Assembly: GCA_037074705.1 (NCBI GenBank)
Contig: CM073591.1
Coordinates: 75,188,532-75,252,531 of the forward strand
Length of the DNA stretch: 64,000 bases
Direction of reading: 5' to 3'
DNA from: Zhengitettix transpicula
Taxonomy: Eukaryota; Arthropoda; Insecta; Orthoptera; Tetrigidae
This document shows positions 26,382-36,993 of the stretch, in pieces (positions within the stretch are counted from its first letter, which is position 1; each line of letters opens with the position of its first letter). Both the position numbers and the translations under genes were made by a program. Under the pieces are notes generated by a model that worked only from the letters and a program-made list of their open reading frames with translations, did no database searches and was not told the DNA's origin.

Positions 26382-26662
26382 GAGACTTTATATTTTATTT
26401 ATAGCGTTACGACGTTTCGATACGTCTTCGTATCTTCTTCAGGCACTATCCAAATTATTACGACGAACTAGTACTAGATTGTAGTCTTTCTGCAATCTCG
26501 TTGGTGTAAAGAGAATGATGTACCTCGGACACGTTTTGCAAAACTCTGTGAATTTATATTTGTTTGTAGTGCCAATTTGTTATAATAATTTGGATAATAC
26601 CTGAAGAAGATACGAAAACGTATCGAAACGTCTTAACGCTAAAAATAAAAAATAAAAAGTCA
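26382..26662. repeat. Inverted pair of hammerhead-like, Penelope-type sequences
   Basis: Two ~85-bp arms (26382-26465 on the minus strand and 26577-26662 on the plus strand) are close reverse complements separated by about 110 bp. Each arm carries CCTGAAGAAGATACG followed by a loop, CGTATC and GAAACGTC. In the right arm CTGAAGA lies at 26601-26607. GATACG (26609-26614) pairs perfectly with CGTATC (26619-26624) around AAAA, and GAAAC follows. This is a hammerhead core with a 6-bp stem II and one extra A. CGT and ACG can form a short stem III, but the position expected to be U is C in both arms. Paired inverted copies are common for Penelope-like elements. No reverse transcriptase or GIY-YIG coding is present. 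Confidence 0.6.
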
Positions 26663-27969
26663 TTAACGGATTTATTTTTTATTTTAATCTCGTTGAACCA
26701 ATATACGTGAATAGCACAGGCAACAATTCTTTGTGACGCTTTTTTCTAGTAACAAATCAGTTGATTTATTTTCAATATTCGAGAACACCAAAGAATTTAG
26801 GCTTTTAACTATGTGTATTATCCTCCTTGCCTGCAAATCTCTAATATTTCGGAACATGCTTCTGACGCCATAAGAGAATTTAATTTCCTCTTTTATTAGT
26901 TTTATCCTACCAAACATGTACACGAGGACTCGCTGCTTCGGGATGGTGTCAAATATATCCAACAATTTGTTACTCAATTTAATTACATATTACCAACTAC
27001 GTTGAGTGCTTTCGCCTTGAGCCTTTTGTAGTAACAATGCCAGACAAGTCTATTTTATGAAAATTATTTAACTTTTAATATCCTGTTGAGCAAAAAATGG
27101 TTTTGCTTTTCATAATATATTCCTACTTTTCGTCGAAGAAAGATAATAGCTCAATAAATTTGAGGAAAGTCTGAACCGACTGATAAAGCTTTGCAAGCAG
27201 ACTCAGAAATTGTGGATAAACGGGTATATTTTTACAGATGACTGGGTGACTGGGTCACAAATCTCAGATGGCTACCGGCACTGTCCTTAAACGACCAGAC
27301 AGCTAAGAATTTTCAGAGGAATGTAAATCTCAAGATTCACTGTTGACGTCCTCGCCCGGAAGGTCGACAAGTTTAGTATGTAACATTTTATTGTGAAGGT
27401 ACCCTACACTTTTCCGAAATTCTTTATTGGCCTGCTCCGAACGTATTAGGTTGGTTGGCGCAAGGTCCTTTGTTGTCTGTTGAAATTGAATATATTTCAC
27501 CAATTTAATAGTGGTTTTCTATGTTACATAACTTTTATGAGTCTAAATCTTTTAATCATGATAATTATGATTATTTCTTTTCATGACAAAAAAGTCAGTT
27601 GTTCTTACATTACACCGTTATTTGGAGATATTTTCTCTTTTTTTAATTAGGAGCACGGTTTAGAAGTCAAAATACATAAAAGTAAAGCTTAAAAATAATT
27701 AATCTACTTGAAATATTTAAAAAATTTAATTTATTAAGACATATTTGTAATAAGTTCAGTTAATTCATGTAAAACGCCAGGTGAAATCAGTCACAAAATA
27801 AATTTATTGTTGTAGCAGTATAATACGTATATTTTTGGTAGCGTCTACTTGCATCAAAATACTATGCACATTCTGTTTTAAAATAATTTATTATTCTAGC
27901 AATTCAGTACAACGCATACAAAATATATACATTCTCGCACTCGTCACCTGAGAAGTAATAATTTTTTTT
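26663..27969. other. No gene seen; possible mariner-end fragment
   Basis: AT-rich DNA. The string TTAGGTTGGTTGGCGCAAGG near 27449 resembles the outer end of mariner-type repeats, but no partner end or transposase frame was found. A 97-codon minus-strand frame at 26684-26977 is unrecognised. Confidence 0.35.
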
Positions 27970-28497
27970 TAGGGTAACAGGCTACATGAGAGTAATCCAC
28001 ATGGTGGCAACTCCCCTTTCATAGCATAGGAAGGGATCTGAAAGGGGGGATGCGGAAGGGTAGAGGAAGGTAGCCAAGGGTTAACTAGGGCCCCCGGGCT
28101 ATAGTTTAAGGATCCTACCCGGCATTCGCCAAAAAGTAATGCAGGGAAAACCCTAGAAAAAACTGCATCAGTTCGGGCATTGGGTACTTGTCCCACGTCC
28201 TTCTGATAGCGGGAGAAGAGATTGCTGTGGGGACGCAGCATTCCCTTCTCCGTACCTCGACAGTTTAGGAGGCATCTGGCCGACTGTTCCAATGGGAACA
28301 GACAACAACTCTTACCGTATGCCCAAGGCCTGTGACTACGGAACATACACCTCTCAAAACAGGCCGAGGTGTCTCGGCTTGTGGGAACCTTAGTTCAAAA
28401 ACGGATAGGAAAAGGCATCCCCAAAGGTAGCCCCTTCGTGTCTCTCCTACAAGGTTCTACCTGCGAGAGAATATCCGTCGCAGGTGGGTAATAAAAA
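27970..28497 (-). mobile_element. Family A element, long form
   Basis: On the minus strand the A tail is at the left (T-run from 27962) and the body runs to about 28393. It then continues into a 5' extension ending in a hairpin (28459-28485; CCTGCGAC and TCGCAGG arms). The same extension occurs at 32768-32865, so the full family A unit is about 500 bp rather than 410. It lies head-to-tail with a second, truncated copy at 28507. Confidence 0.75.
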
Positions 28498-28600
28498 TTT
28501 TTTTTTAGGGCAATAGGCTACATGAGGGTAATCCACTTAGGGCAACTCCCCTTTAATAGCATAGGAAGGTATTTGAAAGGGGGGATGCGGAAGGGTAATA
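28498..28600 (-). mobile_element. Family A element, 3'-end fragment
   Basis: A T-run followed by AGGGCAATAGGCTACATGAGG and the next ~90 bp match the A-tailed end of family A. The match stops at GGAAGGGTAATAAAAATAAA, so only the 3' end is present. The copy follows the 27970 copy in the same orientation. Confidence 0.7.
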
Positions 28601-28645
28601 AAAATAAATAAGGAAGGTTACTAGGCAACAAGCAAACAAAGGAAG

Positions 28646-28669
28646 CCTGCGAGAGAATTCTCTCGCAGG
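28646..28669. repeat. Perfect 24-bp palindrome (family A 5' hairpin)
   Basis: The stretch is an exact palindrome with CCTGCGAG and CTCGCAGG ends and an EcoRI-type GAATTC centre. It lies at the 5' border of the family A copy that follows. Imperfect versions occur at 28459-28485, 32838-32862, 32866-32889 and 32953-32977, always beside family A. It may form a terminal hairpin in the RNA or mark the element boundary. Confidence 0.85.
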
Positions 28670-29052
28670 TGAACCTTTCCAGAGAGCTACATCTGGGGAT
28701 GCCTTCACATATCTCTGGTTTTTAGAACTAAGGTTCCCACATGCCCAGGCACCTCGGTCTGTTTTGAGAGGTGTATGTTCCGGGGTCGCAGACCTTGGGC
28801 ATACGGTAAGAGTTGTCCGCTATTCCTATTGGAATAGTCGGCCAGCTGCCTCCTAAACCGGTCAAGGCACGGTGAGGGGAAAGCTGCGACCTCACAGCTA
28901 ACCCCTGTCCCGCCATCATAAGGGCGTGGGACAAGTACCAAATGCCCGACCTACCTGATGCAGGTTTTTCTAGGGTTTTCCCTGCATCACTTTTAGGCGA
29001 ATTGCCGGGTAGGATCCTTAAACCATATCCCGGGGACCCTAGTTAACCCTTG
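28670..29052 (+). mobile_element. Family A element, 3'-truncated, head-to-head with its neighbours
   Basis: The 5' extension (28670-28730) leads into the body starting GGTTCCCACATGCCCAGGC. The match ends at TAGTTAACCCTTGG (29052), so the last ~100 bp and the A tail are missing. The copy is inverted relative to the two copies on its left, with the 24-bp palindrome between them. Confidence 0.75.
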
Positions 29053-30567
29053 GAAATCTTGTTCAATTCCCTGGTGTTGTCGCCACCCTATAATAAATAA
29101 TATAAAAAATTATTTTAATTTGAAACAAACAGCCATAAATTGTTGGCGCTATACTGAGACACTCATGCTCATTAGTGTTAGAAAAATCAACAAATACATG
29201 ATTCAACAATTGATCTCTATAAAAAATCTATAATATCTATATGAAGACTCGGTGCTACAGACGTTAAGGGCTTTGAGTAAAAAAACTGGTAATTGTGGTC
29301 GTGAATATCTATTCCGTCCAACAGGACGGTGCCACATATCACACAGCGCGCGAGACTATGGCAGTTGCATAAAAAACTTACTGGAATGGTTGTTGATAAA
29401 TGTGCACTGGTTTCCCAGATCGTGAGATATTCTACCCCTTAAGACTTATTACTCTGGGGGTATGAGAAGGAGTATATTTGCGATATTAAGCCACATAAAC
29501 AGAAAATTGTCATTTTCCCGCGTTATATGTATGAAAAAGTGGTCAAACATTTGATTTGACCAATATGTTCAATAAAATCAATCAGTTTAATAATGTCATT
29601 TTCTAAATGTTAAAGATTTTTTTTAATGTGTTAGTTATTACGGGTTGTTTTCTTTGTGTCTCGTTTGAGTCTCTTAATGGTGAATGGTTTATTTATACAT
29701 AAACTTGTGTATGAAAATAGTTATATAACCGTCGTTATTGTTTGTAAAAAGAAGAAATTTGGATTAATAAATTTATTTAACTTTATTCTACTCTGCCCCG
29801 ATGTAGAGCAACTCACGGGAGAACGTGGCATTTTTCGAGTATTTTTTATGTGGATCATTAAAAAGTGAGAGAAGACAAATATTAAGAGCATAAAACAAAA
29901 TGAAATCAGCCAAAGAAAAATAATAAAAAATTAAAAGAATGTTTAAAAATGCATGCAGTGTGAAGAGAAAGGATAATCCATGAAACCAAGAATGGAATAA
30001 AATAAAGGGATACATTGAAAGACAAAGGAAAACGATCGATCGATTCGAATAATTGCATTTTGATGAATGTTAAATCCCTTGACATATTTGGAGTTACTGA
30101 TTCTACGCTGCAGATTTTTCATTACGTATTCAAATAAAAATGATCTTTAATCGAAAAAAATCGGAGCAATAATATTTATAACCGTTCGAATGTTAGAGCA
30201 GCGATTCCATATAACAAACATAGTAAGACGGAAATGTACTATCGTGACGTATATCCGGTACAGGTTTTTATTTATTCAACTTTACAATCAAATTCAACAT
30301 ATTAAAGATAAAAAAGTATGATAAATTTAAGTAAAACCTGGCATTGCAGGCCGAGAATGTCTTGAAGATTTTACGCACAATTTATTTTTATAACACCAAT
30401 AATTTGATATTTCTTATAGAAGAATTTGGAAAGTATGGAAACTATTAACTTCATTATATACCTGACGAGTCCCAGATTTGGACAAAACGTTGTGTTAATT
30501 TGTATGTTTTTCTTAGTAAATTATTTTTGACTAATTTAGTTTGTTTTTATACATTTATAATCATGTT
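29053..30567. other. No gene seen; contains a hammerhead-like relic at 30461-30496
   Basis: AT-rich DNA. At 30461 CCTGACGAG begins a motif with intact CTGACGA. GTCC (30469-30472) pairs with GGAC (30480-30483), then AAAAC stands in place of GAAAC. ACG and TGT could form a 3-bp stem III followed by T. The G12 change alone should abolish activity. Confidence 0.45.
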
Positions 30568-30888
30568 GAAGTCAAAATGAAAAATTTACGCTGATTTGAA
30601 AATTAATAATAAGAAAGACAAAAGAAGTGATATAAATAACACACAAATGTTTTTCGAAGCCTTATCCCTTTCTTCAGGTGTTAAGAAAACTAAAAAAACC
30701 ACAATAGCTTACACAGATTTTGAGTTTTGTAAACTAGTTATGCAGTTGTGTCGCTATAGGCTCTTGTGTTTTTTTAGTTTTCTTAACTACTGAAGAAAGG
30801 AACAAGGTTTCCAGAAACGTTGTGTGGTATATATCACATCTTTTGTCTGTATTTGGCTGTCTTTCTTATTGTATAGAAGTCAGATGAA
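30568..30888 (+). mobile_element. Family R foldback retroelement, copy R1
   Basis: The element (30582-30875) has inverted ends: AATAATAAGAAAGACAAA on the left and GGCTGTCTTTCTTATTG on the right. Near-matching direct repeats GAAGTCAAAATGAA (30568-30581) and GAAGTCAGATGAA (30876-30888) flank it. Before the right end lies CTGAAGAAAGGAACAAGGTT, then TCCAGAAACG: a hammerhead-like layout in which GGAA pairs with TTCC. The GAAACGTTGTGTGGTAT string is shared by all R copies. The flanking duplication length fits retroposition. Confidence 0.6.
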
Positions 30889-31390
30889 TATAACTATTAT
30901 CCTTTTAAAAAACACTCAACGCTCACATTGCGAGAAGTGACACAGCTTACTGAGAAGTAAAATTTTCCGTCAAAGTTACATTTGGAATGTCTGTGGCATG
31001 AAAGGTCTGCAGGTGCGTCAGTCAGTATTATGCCACGCTTCAGCAAGGACGGCGGGTAGCGCAGATTGCCTCCCCTCCCTGTCGACGTTGCCTCAATGGA
31101 CGCGGAAAAAACACACACACACGACAACGATCTAACGAGGTCAAGCTTTAGGCGCTTCTGAGATTTATCTACGAGGGGGGGGGGGGGGTATCACCTGCCA
31201 AGAATGAAGCTAAACTTAGACGACCTCAAACATAACGGTTAAGATGGAACCAAACGAATTTCCTGATTAAGAAATATGAGTCGGTAAGAGATCTGCGTTG
31301 GGATATGAAAAGTTGATGGGTAGTCGAACTTGAAGGAAGTGCCTGGCACTATGCAGGGCCTTTTTCTTTTACATCATTTCTGTTTTTTTT
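30889..31390. other. No gene seen; G14 run at 31175-31188
   Basis: Unrecognised sequence with a G14 run. A 76-codon minus-strand frame at 30897-31127 has no recognisable similarity. Confidence 0.35.
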
Positions 31391-31867
31391 AGGGCAACAG
31401 GCTACATGAGGGTAATCCACGTTGGGCAACTCCCCTTTAATAGCATAGGAAGGGATTTGAAAGGGGAGATGCGGAAGGGTAGAGGAAGGTAGCCAAGGGT
31501 TAACTAGGGCCCACGGGCTATATTTTAAGGATCCAACCCGGCATTCGCCTAAAGAAATGCAGGGAAAACCTTAGAAAAACCTGCATCAGGTAGGTCGGGC
31601 ATTGGGTACTTGTCCCACACCCATCCGATAGCGGGAGAGGAGTTGCTGTGGGGACGCAGCATTCCCTTCTCCGTGCCTCAACCAGTTTAGGAGGCAGCTG
31701 GCCGACTATTCCAATGGGAATAGCGGACAACTCTTACCGTATGCCCAAGGTCTGTGACCCCGGAACATACACCTCTCCGAACAGGCCGAGGTACCTCGGC
31801 TTGTGGGAACCTTAGTTAAAAAACGGAGAGGAAGAGGCAACCTTTTATTTTTATTTTTATTTTTTTT
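31391..31867 (-). mobile_element. Family A, unit 1 of tandem array
   Basis: A complete family A body on the minus strand, starting with the AGGGCAACAGG end after a T-run. It ends in an A/T-rich linker (about 31835-31867). The linker, which begins after GGAAGAGGCAACC, is identical to that following unit 2. The unit differs from unit 2 at scattered positions, mostly in its first half. Confidence 0.85.
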
Positions 31868-32345
31868 AGGGCAACAGGCTACATGAGGGTAATCCACATT
31901 GGGCAACTCCCCTTTAATAGCATAGGAAGGGATTAGAAAGGGTGGATGCGGAAGGGTAGAGGAAGGTAGCCAATGGTTAACTAGGGCCCACGGGCTATAT
32001 TTTAAGGATCCAACCCGGCATTCGCCTAAAGAAATGCAGGGAAAACCTTAGAAAAACCTGTATCGGGTAGGTCGGGCATTGGGTACTTGTCCCACGCCCT
32101 TCCGATAGCGGGAGAGGAGTTTGCTGTGGGGACGCAGCATTCCCTTCTCCGTGCCTCGACCAGTTTAGGAGGCAGCTGGCCGACTATTCCAATGGGAATA
32201 GCGAACAACTCTTACCGTATGCCCAAGGCCTGCGACCCCGGAACATACACCTCTCCGAACAGGCCGAGGTACCTCGGCTTGTGGGAACCTTAGTTAAAAA
32301 ACGGAGAGGAAGAGGCAACCTTTTATTTTTATTTTTATTTTTTTT
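31868..32345 (-). mobile_element. Family A, unit 2 of tandem array
   Basis: A 478-bp unit, almost identical to unit 3 over its first ~310 bp and sharing its linker with unit 1. The near identity of neighbouring units shows a recent tandem amplification or gene conversion, or an assembly duplication. Confidence 0.85.
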
Positions 32346-32990
32346 AGGGCAACAGGCTACATGAGGGTAATCCACATTGGGCAACTCCCCTTTAATAGCA
32401 TAGGAAGGGATTAGAAAGGGTGGATGCGGAAGGGTAGAGGAAGGTAGCCAATGGTTAACTAGGGCCCACGGGCTATATTTTAAGGATCCAACCCGGCATT
32501 CGCCTAAAGAAATGCAGGGAAAACCTTAGAAAAACCTGTATCGGGTAGGTCGGGCATTGGGTACTTGTCCCACGCCCTTCCGATAGCGGGAGAGGAGTTT
32601 GCTGTGGGGACGCAGCATTCCCTTCTCCGTGCCTCGACCAGTTTAGGAGGCAGCTGGCCGACTATTCTAATGGGAATAGCGAACAACTCTTACCGTATGC
32701 CCAAGGCCTGCGACCGCGGAACATACACCCCTCAAAACAGGCCGAGGTGCCTCGGCTTGTGGGAACCTTAGTTCAAAAACGGAGAGGAAAAGGCATACCC
32801 AAAGGCAGCCCCTTCGTATCTCTCCTAAAAGGTTCTGCCTGCGAGAGAAAATCCCTCGCAGGTTACCTGCGAGAGAATCCTCTCGCAGGCTTGTTTTTCA
32901 GGAAGAGGCAACCCCAAAGGTAGCCCCTTCGTATCTCTCCTACAAGGTTCTACCTGCGAGTGAATATCCCTCGCAGGCCTAACATTATTC
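32346..32990 (-). mobile_element. Family A, unit 3 of tandem array plus hairpin-bearing extension
   Basis: The body (32346-32768) matches unit 2 closely up to about 32665. It then changes to the variant found in dispersed copies (CCCTCAAAACAGG, GTGCCTCGG). It continues into the 5' extension with three CCTGCGAG...CTCGCAGG hairpins at 32838-32862, 32866-32889 and 32953-32977. The duplicated hairpins show that the extension itself was partly duplicated (AGGTAGCCCCTTCGTATCTC appears twice). Confidence 0.8.
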
Positions 32991-33002
32991 CTTTTTTTTT
33001 TA

Positions 33003-33110
33003 AGGGCAACAGGCTACATGAGGGTAATCCACATTGGGCAACTCCCCTTTAATAGCATAGTAAGGGATTAGAAAGGGGGCATGCCAAGGGTTACTACTGA
33101 CTCATCCCTT
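33003..33110 (-). mobile_element. Family A fragment closing the array
   Basis: After a T-run, AGGGCAACAGGCTACATGAGG and about 75 further bases match the A-tailed end of family A. An internal deletion then joins GGGGGCATG to CCAAGGGTTACT. It is in the same orientation as the array. Confidence 0.7.
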
Positions 33111-34383
33111 AGTAAATAATTTAAAAAAAAACATCTGCAGGAGGGCTAGAAAATTACTTTCCGATAGCTTGATTGTTTTATGTGCGTATTTCGTAAAGCA
33201 TCAATAATATCTCAACTGGCTTTGTGAGGCCACAGTTTTGATGAGCGTTTGGCAGGGTGCTTCACCTTTCATAACATTGCAGTGCCCTTCTCCGGTCGGA
33301 TGCGTTTTCCTCGGCCACTTTCGCCAGCTTCCTTTGTGTCCACTTGAGTGCTTCATTTGCCGGGTAGAAAGCAAATTTTCGACGTCAGCTAATTGCGTCT
33401 GGAGTGATGAGCCACGCACTGGGCCGTCCGCACAGCGGGACGCCGACACCGTTATGCAATCTAGTGCAGGAGCTGGCCTAGCACTTCGCTGTTTACAAGT
33501 TGCTAGTGTTGTAATGAAGCTGCTGCTAGTTAAGAACTGCTCACACGTAGCGTTGTCCAGAAAAAAAAATATGCTTAGTCAGCAACTGAAAATTTTGCTT
33601 ATTCAATGATGATAACAAAATGAAGTATCATGCTTGCTCTTACTTCTTAACCTCTGGTGTGAAAAACGCCTGCTACAAACGAATAAAGATTTCTAAAATA
33701 TTAAATTAATCAATAAAAATTATTTAATGTCACTTTTGTTACGAGGCCTAATTTGAAATGCATGCGTGTTTATAAAATTACGCAATACGAATAAATACGA
33801 ATGAAGCCAACTGCTGTAACATTATCACCCTCTCCCCCAGCGATATTTGTTACTCTTGAAGCTAAGGAGAATTGTAGGTTGTCCGCGACGCAAAATTTTG
33901 ACAGTCTGTCGGGTGCGGGCTGGATGATTAGGGAAAGCAAATTTATTAGGGCCTGAATTTTTTGGAGTTAGTAAATCAAGACAGAGTGATGCAGGGTTTT
34001 TAACGGGTATATAATGGACTCTCGGACAGCATTCTTTAGTTTCATTTCGTGTTGTAACTTGGGTCGTTCTTTGTTAGAAATGTCAGTTTCACGCAATAAT
34101 AGTGATTATAATGTATGGTAGAGCCGGAGAGGAGTTAGAGAGTAGACAACGAGTATACTTTGGTATGTTGTGGGACAGCAGTAACAAGCAAAAAATATTT
34201 CAAACAGGATGGAATAGGATCGAATACGGCTTATCAGATAAGACTTTTTATTGTAAAATTAACAGAAATTTATGCCGTTTTATACTAATAATGCCCAAGC
34301 GAAAATCACGCTTGGACATGAAGAAATGATTATTCAGATGACTTCCATAAGGAGCATACATGCATTGTCTTTTTTAGTTTTTT
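33111..34383. other. No gene seen; GC-richer patch 33230-33480
   Basis: The patch has many CpGs and a 123-codon plus-strand frame (33238-33609) overlapped by an 82-codon minus-strand frame. Neither resembles a known family and no convincing splice sites were found. The remainder is AT-rich. Confidence 0.35.
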
Positions 34384-34681
34384 GGTGTAACACGCTACAT
34401 GAGGGAAATCCACATGTTGGAACCTACCCTTTAATAGCATAGGAAGGGGGGATACGTAAGGGTAGAGGAAATTAGCCAAGGGTTACTAGGGCCCCAAGGC
34501 TATAGTTTAGGGATCCTACCCGGCATTCTCCTAAATGTAATGCAGGATATACCCTAGAAAACCTGCATCAGGTTGGTCGGTCATTAGGTACCGGTTCCAC
34601 GATTGCGGGACAGGGGTTGGCTGTGGGGACGCAGCATTCCCTTCTCCGTGCCTCAACCGGTTTAGGAGGCAGCTGGCCGAA
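34384..34681 (-). mobile_element. Family A element, 5'-truncated and diverged
   Basis: Starts with the tail end (GTAACACGCTACATGAGG) and stops at GGAGGCAGCTGGCCGA. It therefore lacks about 120 bp of the 5' part. It has small deletions relative to the array units, including loss of GCGTGGGACAAG-side bases, and is older than them. Confidence 0.75.
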
Positions 34682-34792
34682 AAAATTATTCACTTCTGTT
34701 TGTTTGTAACCTGAGAATTAAATTTTTTACAGTTCTATGAATCAGCATGAAATTTTTTTGCTAATCATAACTCCTATCTAATTAATGAATTA

Positions 34793-34828
34793 CTTGATGA
34801 GGTTCCAAATTTGGGACGAAACGTTGTA
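34793..34828 (+). ncRNA. Hammerhead-like relic
   Basis: TTGATGA (34794-34800) is followed by GTTCC (34802-34806) pairing with GGGAC (34813-34817) around AAATTT. GAAACGTTGTAT comes next. Stem II (5 bp with one G-U) and GAAAC are intact. The first core base is U instead of C, which would disturb the C3-G8 pair. The GAAACGTTGT string links it to family R and to the relics at 21.9 and 35.8 kb. Confidence 0.45.
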
Positions 34829-35606
34829 TTTCCTTCCTTTTGTAATTTAATTAGATGTAATTATGGAATTTAATTGTAATAAATATCCAATTTTATGAAT
34901 TTAATAAGTAATTTATTTATTTCATTATTATTGTATTTGTTCGCACGAAATTCTAATATCGGCAATAGTCTCCAGCGTAAGACGTTTCCCGTAAAAATAA
35001 ATCAAGCAAATTCGAAATAATGAATATAATAAATTTTATCTTTTATTTTTTAAATAAAATTACAGACTGAATATTTGACGCTGGTGAATGTCGTCGAAAC
35101 GTCACAATGTTATACCGTTCACCGCCTGGTAACCTAGTGATACGTTTTGACTATTACACATCGTTAAACTACGATGCATTTAGTCACTATCGGTGAGAGG
35201 TGGGGGTAATTGTTCAGCATGCTTGTCATTCCTGTCAGTGCCCACGACTCAAGCAGTTTCACCATTACCGATATCCTAAATACCTGGAACATTTGTAGCC
35301 TGAAATAGCTCTACTTATATAAATCCTTACTGTTGAGTTCAACACCTGATTATTCGCGGCGTGTCGTTCTTACGATTTTTCTTCCCTTGGCGAAAGGAAC
35401 AAATATTGAATTTACTTTGTGTGGGATAGATATTTAACAATATTTTCTGGTTATTTGGTACCTCATTACCAATTTTTAATTTTATCTACACTTATAAATG
35501 AACTTACAACATTAACCTCTCTCAACATAAATTGAGAAAGATGACTTTTAATGAAGTGTAAGATAATTAAATTTGGTGAAAAAGCGAGTTAAAAAATTTA
35601 TTCACT
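34829..35606. other. No gene seen; weak hammerhead-like string near 35085
   Basis: At 35080-35110 CTGGTGA, CGAAACGTC, then CACA and ATGTT could form stem III (ACGT with ATGT), but stem II is unclear. The rest is AT-rich and unrecognised. Confidence 0.35.
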
Positions 35607-35925
35607 AAATAAATTAGTATTACATTAAAAAGTTGATATCTTACAGTTTAGAATAAAAATTAAAGTAAAACATTGTGTTTGTTCCTTATATTTGGGATCT
35701 CTTCAGGTGTTAAATAATCGTAGTAAACATGTTCAGACTTATTCATAACATTTTAAATACCAAAAGTTTGATGAATTTACGTATAATGTAAAATAACTTC
35801 CAAATTTTAACGTGTTTCTCAGCAAACGAGAAGTGGTCCCTAATATAGGGAAGAAACGCTGTGTTTTATTTTAATTTTTATAGACAACTACAATTTTTTA
35901 ACTTTTTAATGTACCTATTAATTAA
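35607..35925. repeat. Inverted pair with hammerhead-like cores
   Basis: The left arm (35607-35712, minus strand) and right arm (35818-35925) are reverse complements with scattered differences, spaced about 105 bp apart. The right arm carries GTCCC (35836-35840), TAATATA and GGGA, then GAAACGCTGTGT. The left arm carries CACCTGAAGAGATCCCAAAT and CAAACACAATGTT. In the left arm ACA and TGT can form a 3-bp stem III. Each arm preserves different parts of the presumed CTGAAGAG...GAAACG ancestor. Confidence 0.55.
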
Positions 35926-36843
35926 TTCAGTGAATAAATTTATTTGATTTTCATATGTTTTAGAATTGTTTGTAACACTGCTTTTAAGCACACAATTTTT
36001 AGATTTTATTCTCATCTGAGTAAATAATCTAATTTTTAAACTACTATGTAACTAATTGAAATACCGGTTTTGAATTGTTTGTATTGCACACCAAAGAACT
36101 CTTTCGCCTTCTTCTCCAGTATTGCAACAAGGATGAAAAAATCCCAATGTAAGCGGATCTCTTTCTGGCTTAGAAATTAATTAACTTAGTGAATGAATTT
36201 ATTAATACTATTTTTGTTCATATTCAATTATTCTATACTGTGGAAACCAATTTGACAGATTTAATATCTACCACCAAATCAATCATTTTCAAAAGTTTTG
36301 CCGACAAAATGCACATAGTTTTTTTATTTACGTATAACGTATTACGTTTCGAAGCACTAAACACAAACGTATCAGATGTTCACCTCAGCTTTGCTTGGTG
36401 CGCCACTCTCTTTAAGAAGTTCTCTTTAAGAACGTACAATTTACATATAGAAAAATATAACTCAATTTTGCAATTTCATTAAATTCCAAGTTCTTTTCTG
36501 AATGCGAAATTTATTTTGTGATTCAACCTTTCGTGAATCACATTTCTTGAAAGAATAATAAATAAAACTGTTGCACAGAATTCAACGAGGAATTATCTAA
36601 AATAAATAAGAAAGCTGTCGGATTAATTAAAGGCTGAGATTATTATATTATAGTTAAAAAAGCTATCATTTCATTCGGGTGTTGATTTAAAATTTATAAA
36701 GTAAACATATATAATATATCGAAAATATAAATAAAAAATTAATTTCTATTCATCTTAGCTAAATAAAAACATAACGTCACGTAAGAGCGACAAAATGACA
36801 TCATATTACAAATAAAACAAGCCTTTAAAGTCATCCGTTTGAC
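35926..36843. other. No gene seen
   Basis: AT-rich DNA with a 97-codon plus-strand frame (36189-36482) of no recognisable family. Confidence 0.4.
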
Positions 36844-36993
36844 CTAATGTTGAAACGAAAAAATTTACGTCTGATTGAAAATAATGAATAAGAAAGGTAG
36901 ACAATTCAGACAAGGATCCCAGAAACGTTGTGTGGTATTTATATTACCTTTTTGTCTGAATTGGCTATCTTTCTTATTCACTAATGTTGAAAC
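36844..36993 (+). mobile_element. Family R foldback retroelement, short copy R2
   Basis: The 124-bp insert (36857-36980) is bounded by an exact 13-bp direct repeat, CTAATGTTGAAAC (36844-36856 and 36981-36993). It has both inverted ends (AATGAATAAGAAAGG and GGCTATCTTTCTTATTCA) and the GATCCCAGAAACGTTGTGTG core, but the middle is deleted. The exact flanking repeat shows that this shortened form was either inserted as such or was shortened without damage to its edges. Confidence 0.75.

Noticed and set aside
31391..33110. CRISPR-like array
   Set aside because: The repeats are ~478 bp units of an interspersed element with no spacer pattern, in eukaryotic DNA.
33201..33609. Overlapping frames of 82 and 123 codons on opposite strands
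   Set aside because: No family similarity, no splice signals, and mutual overlap in a GC-richer patch make coding unsupported.
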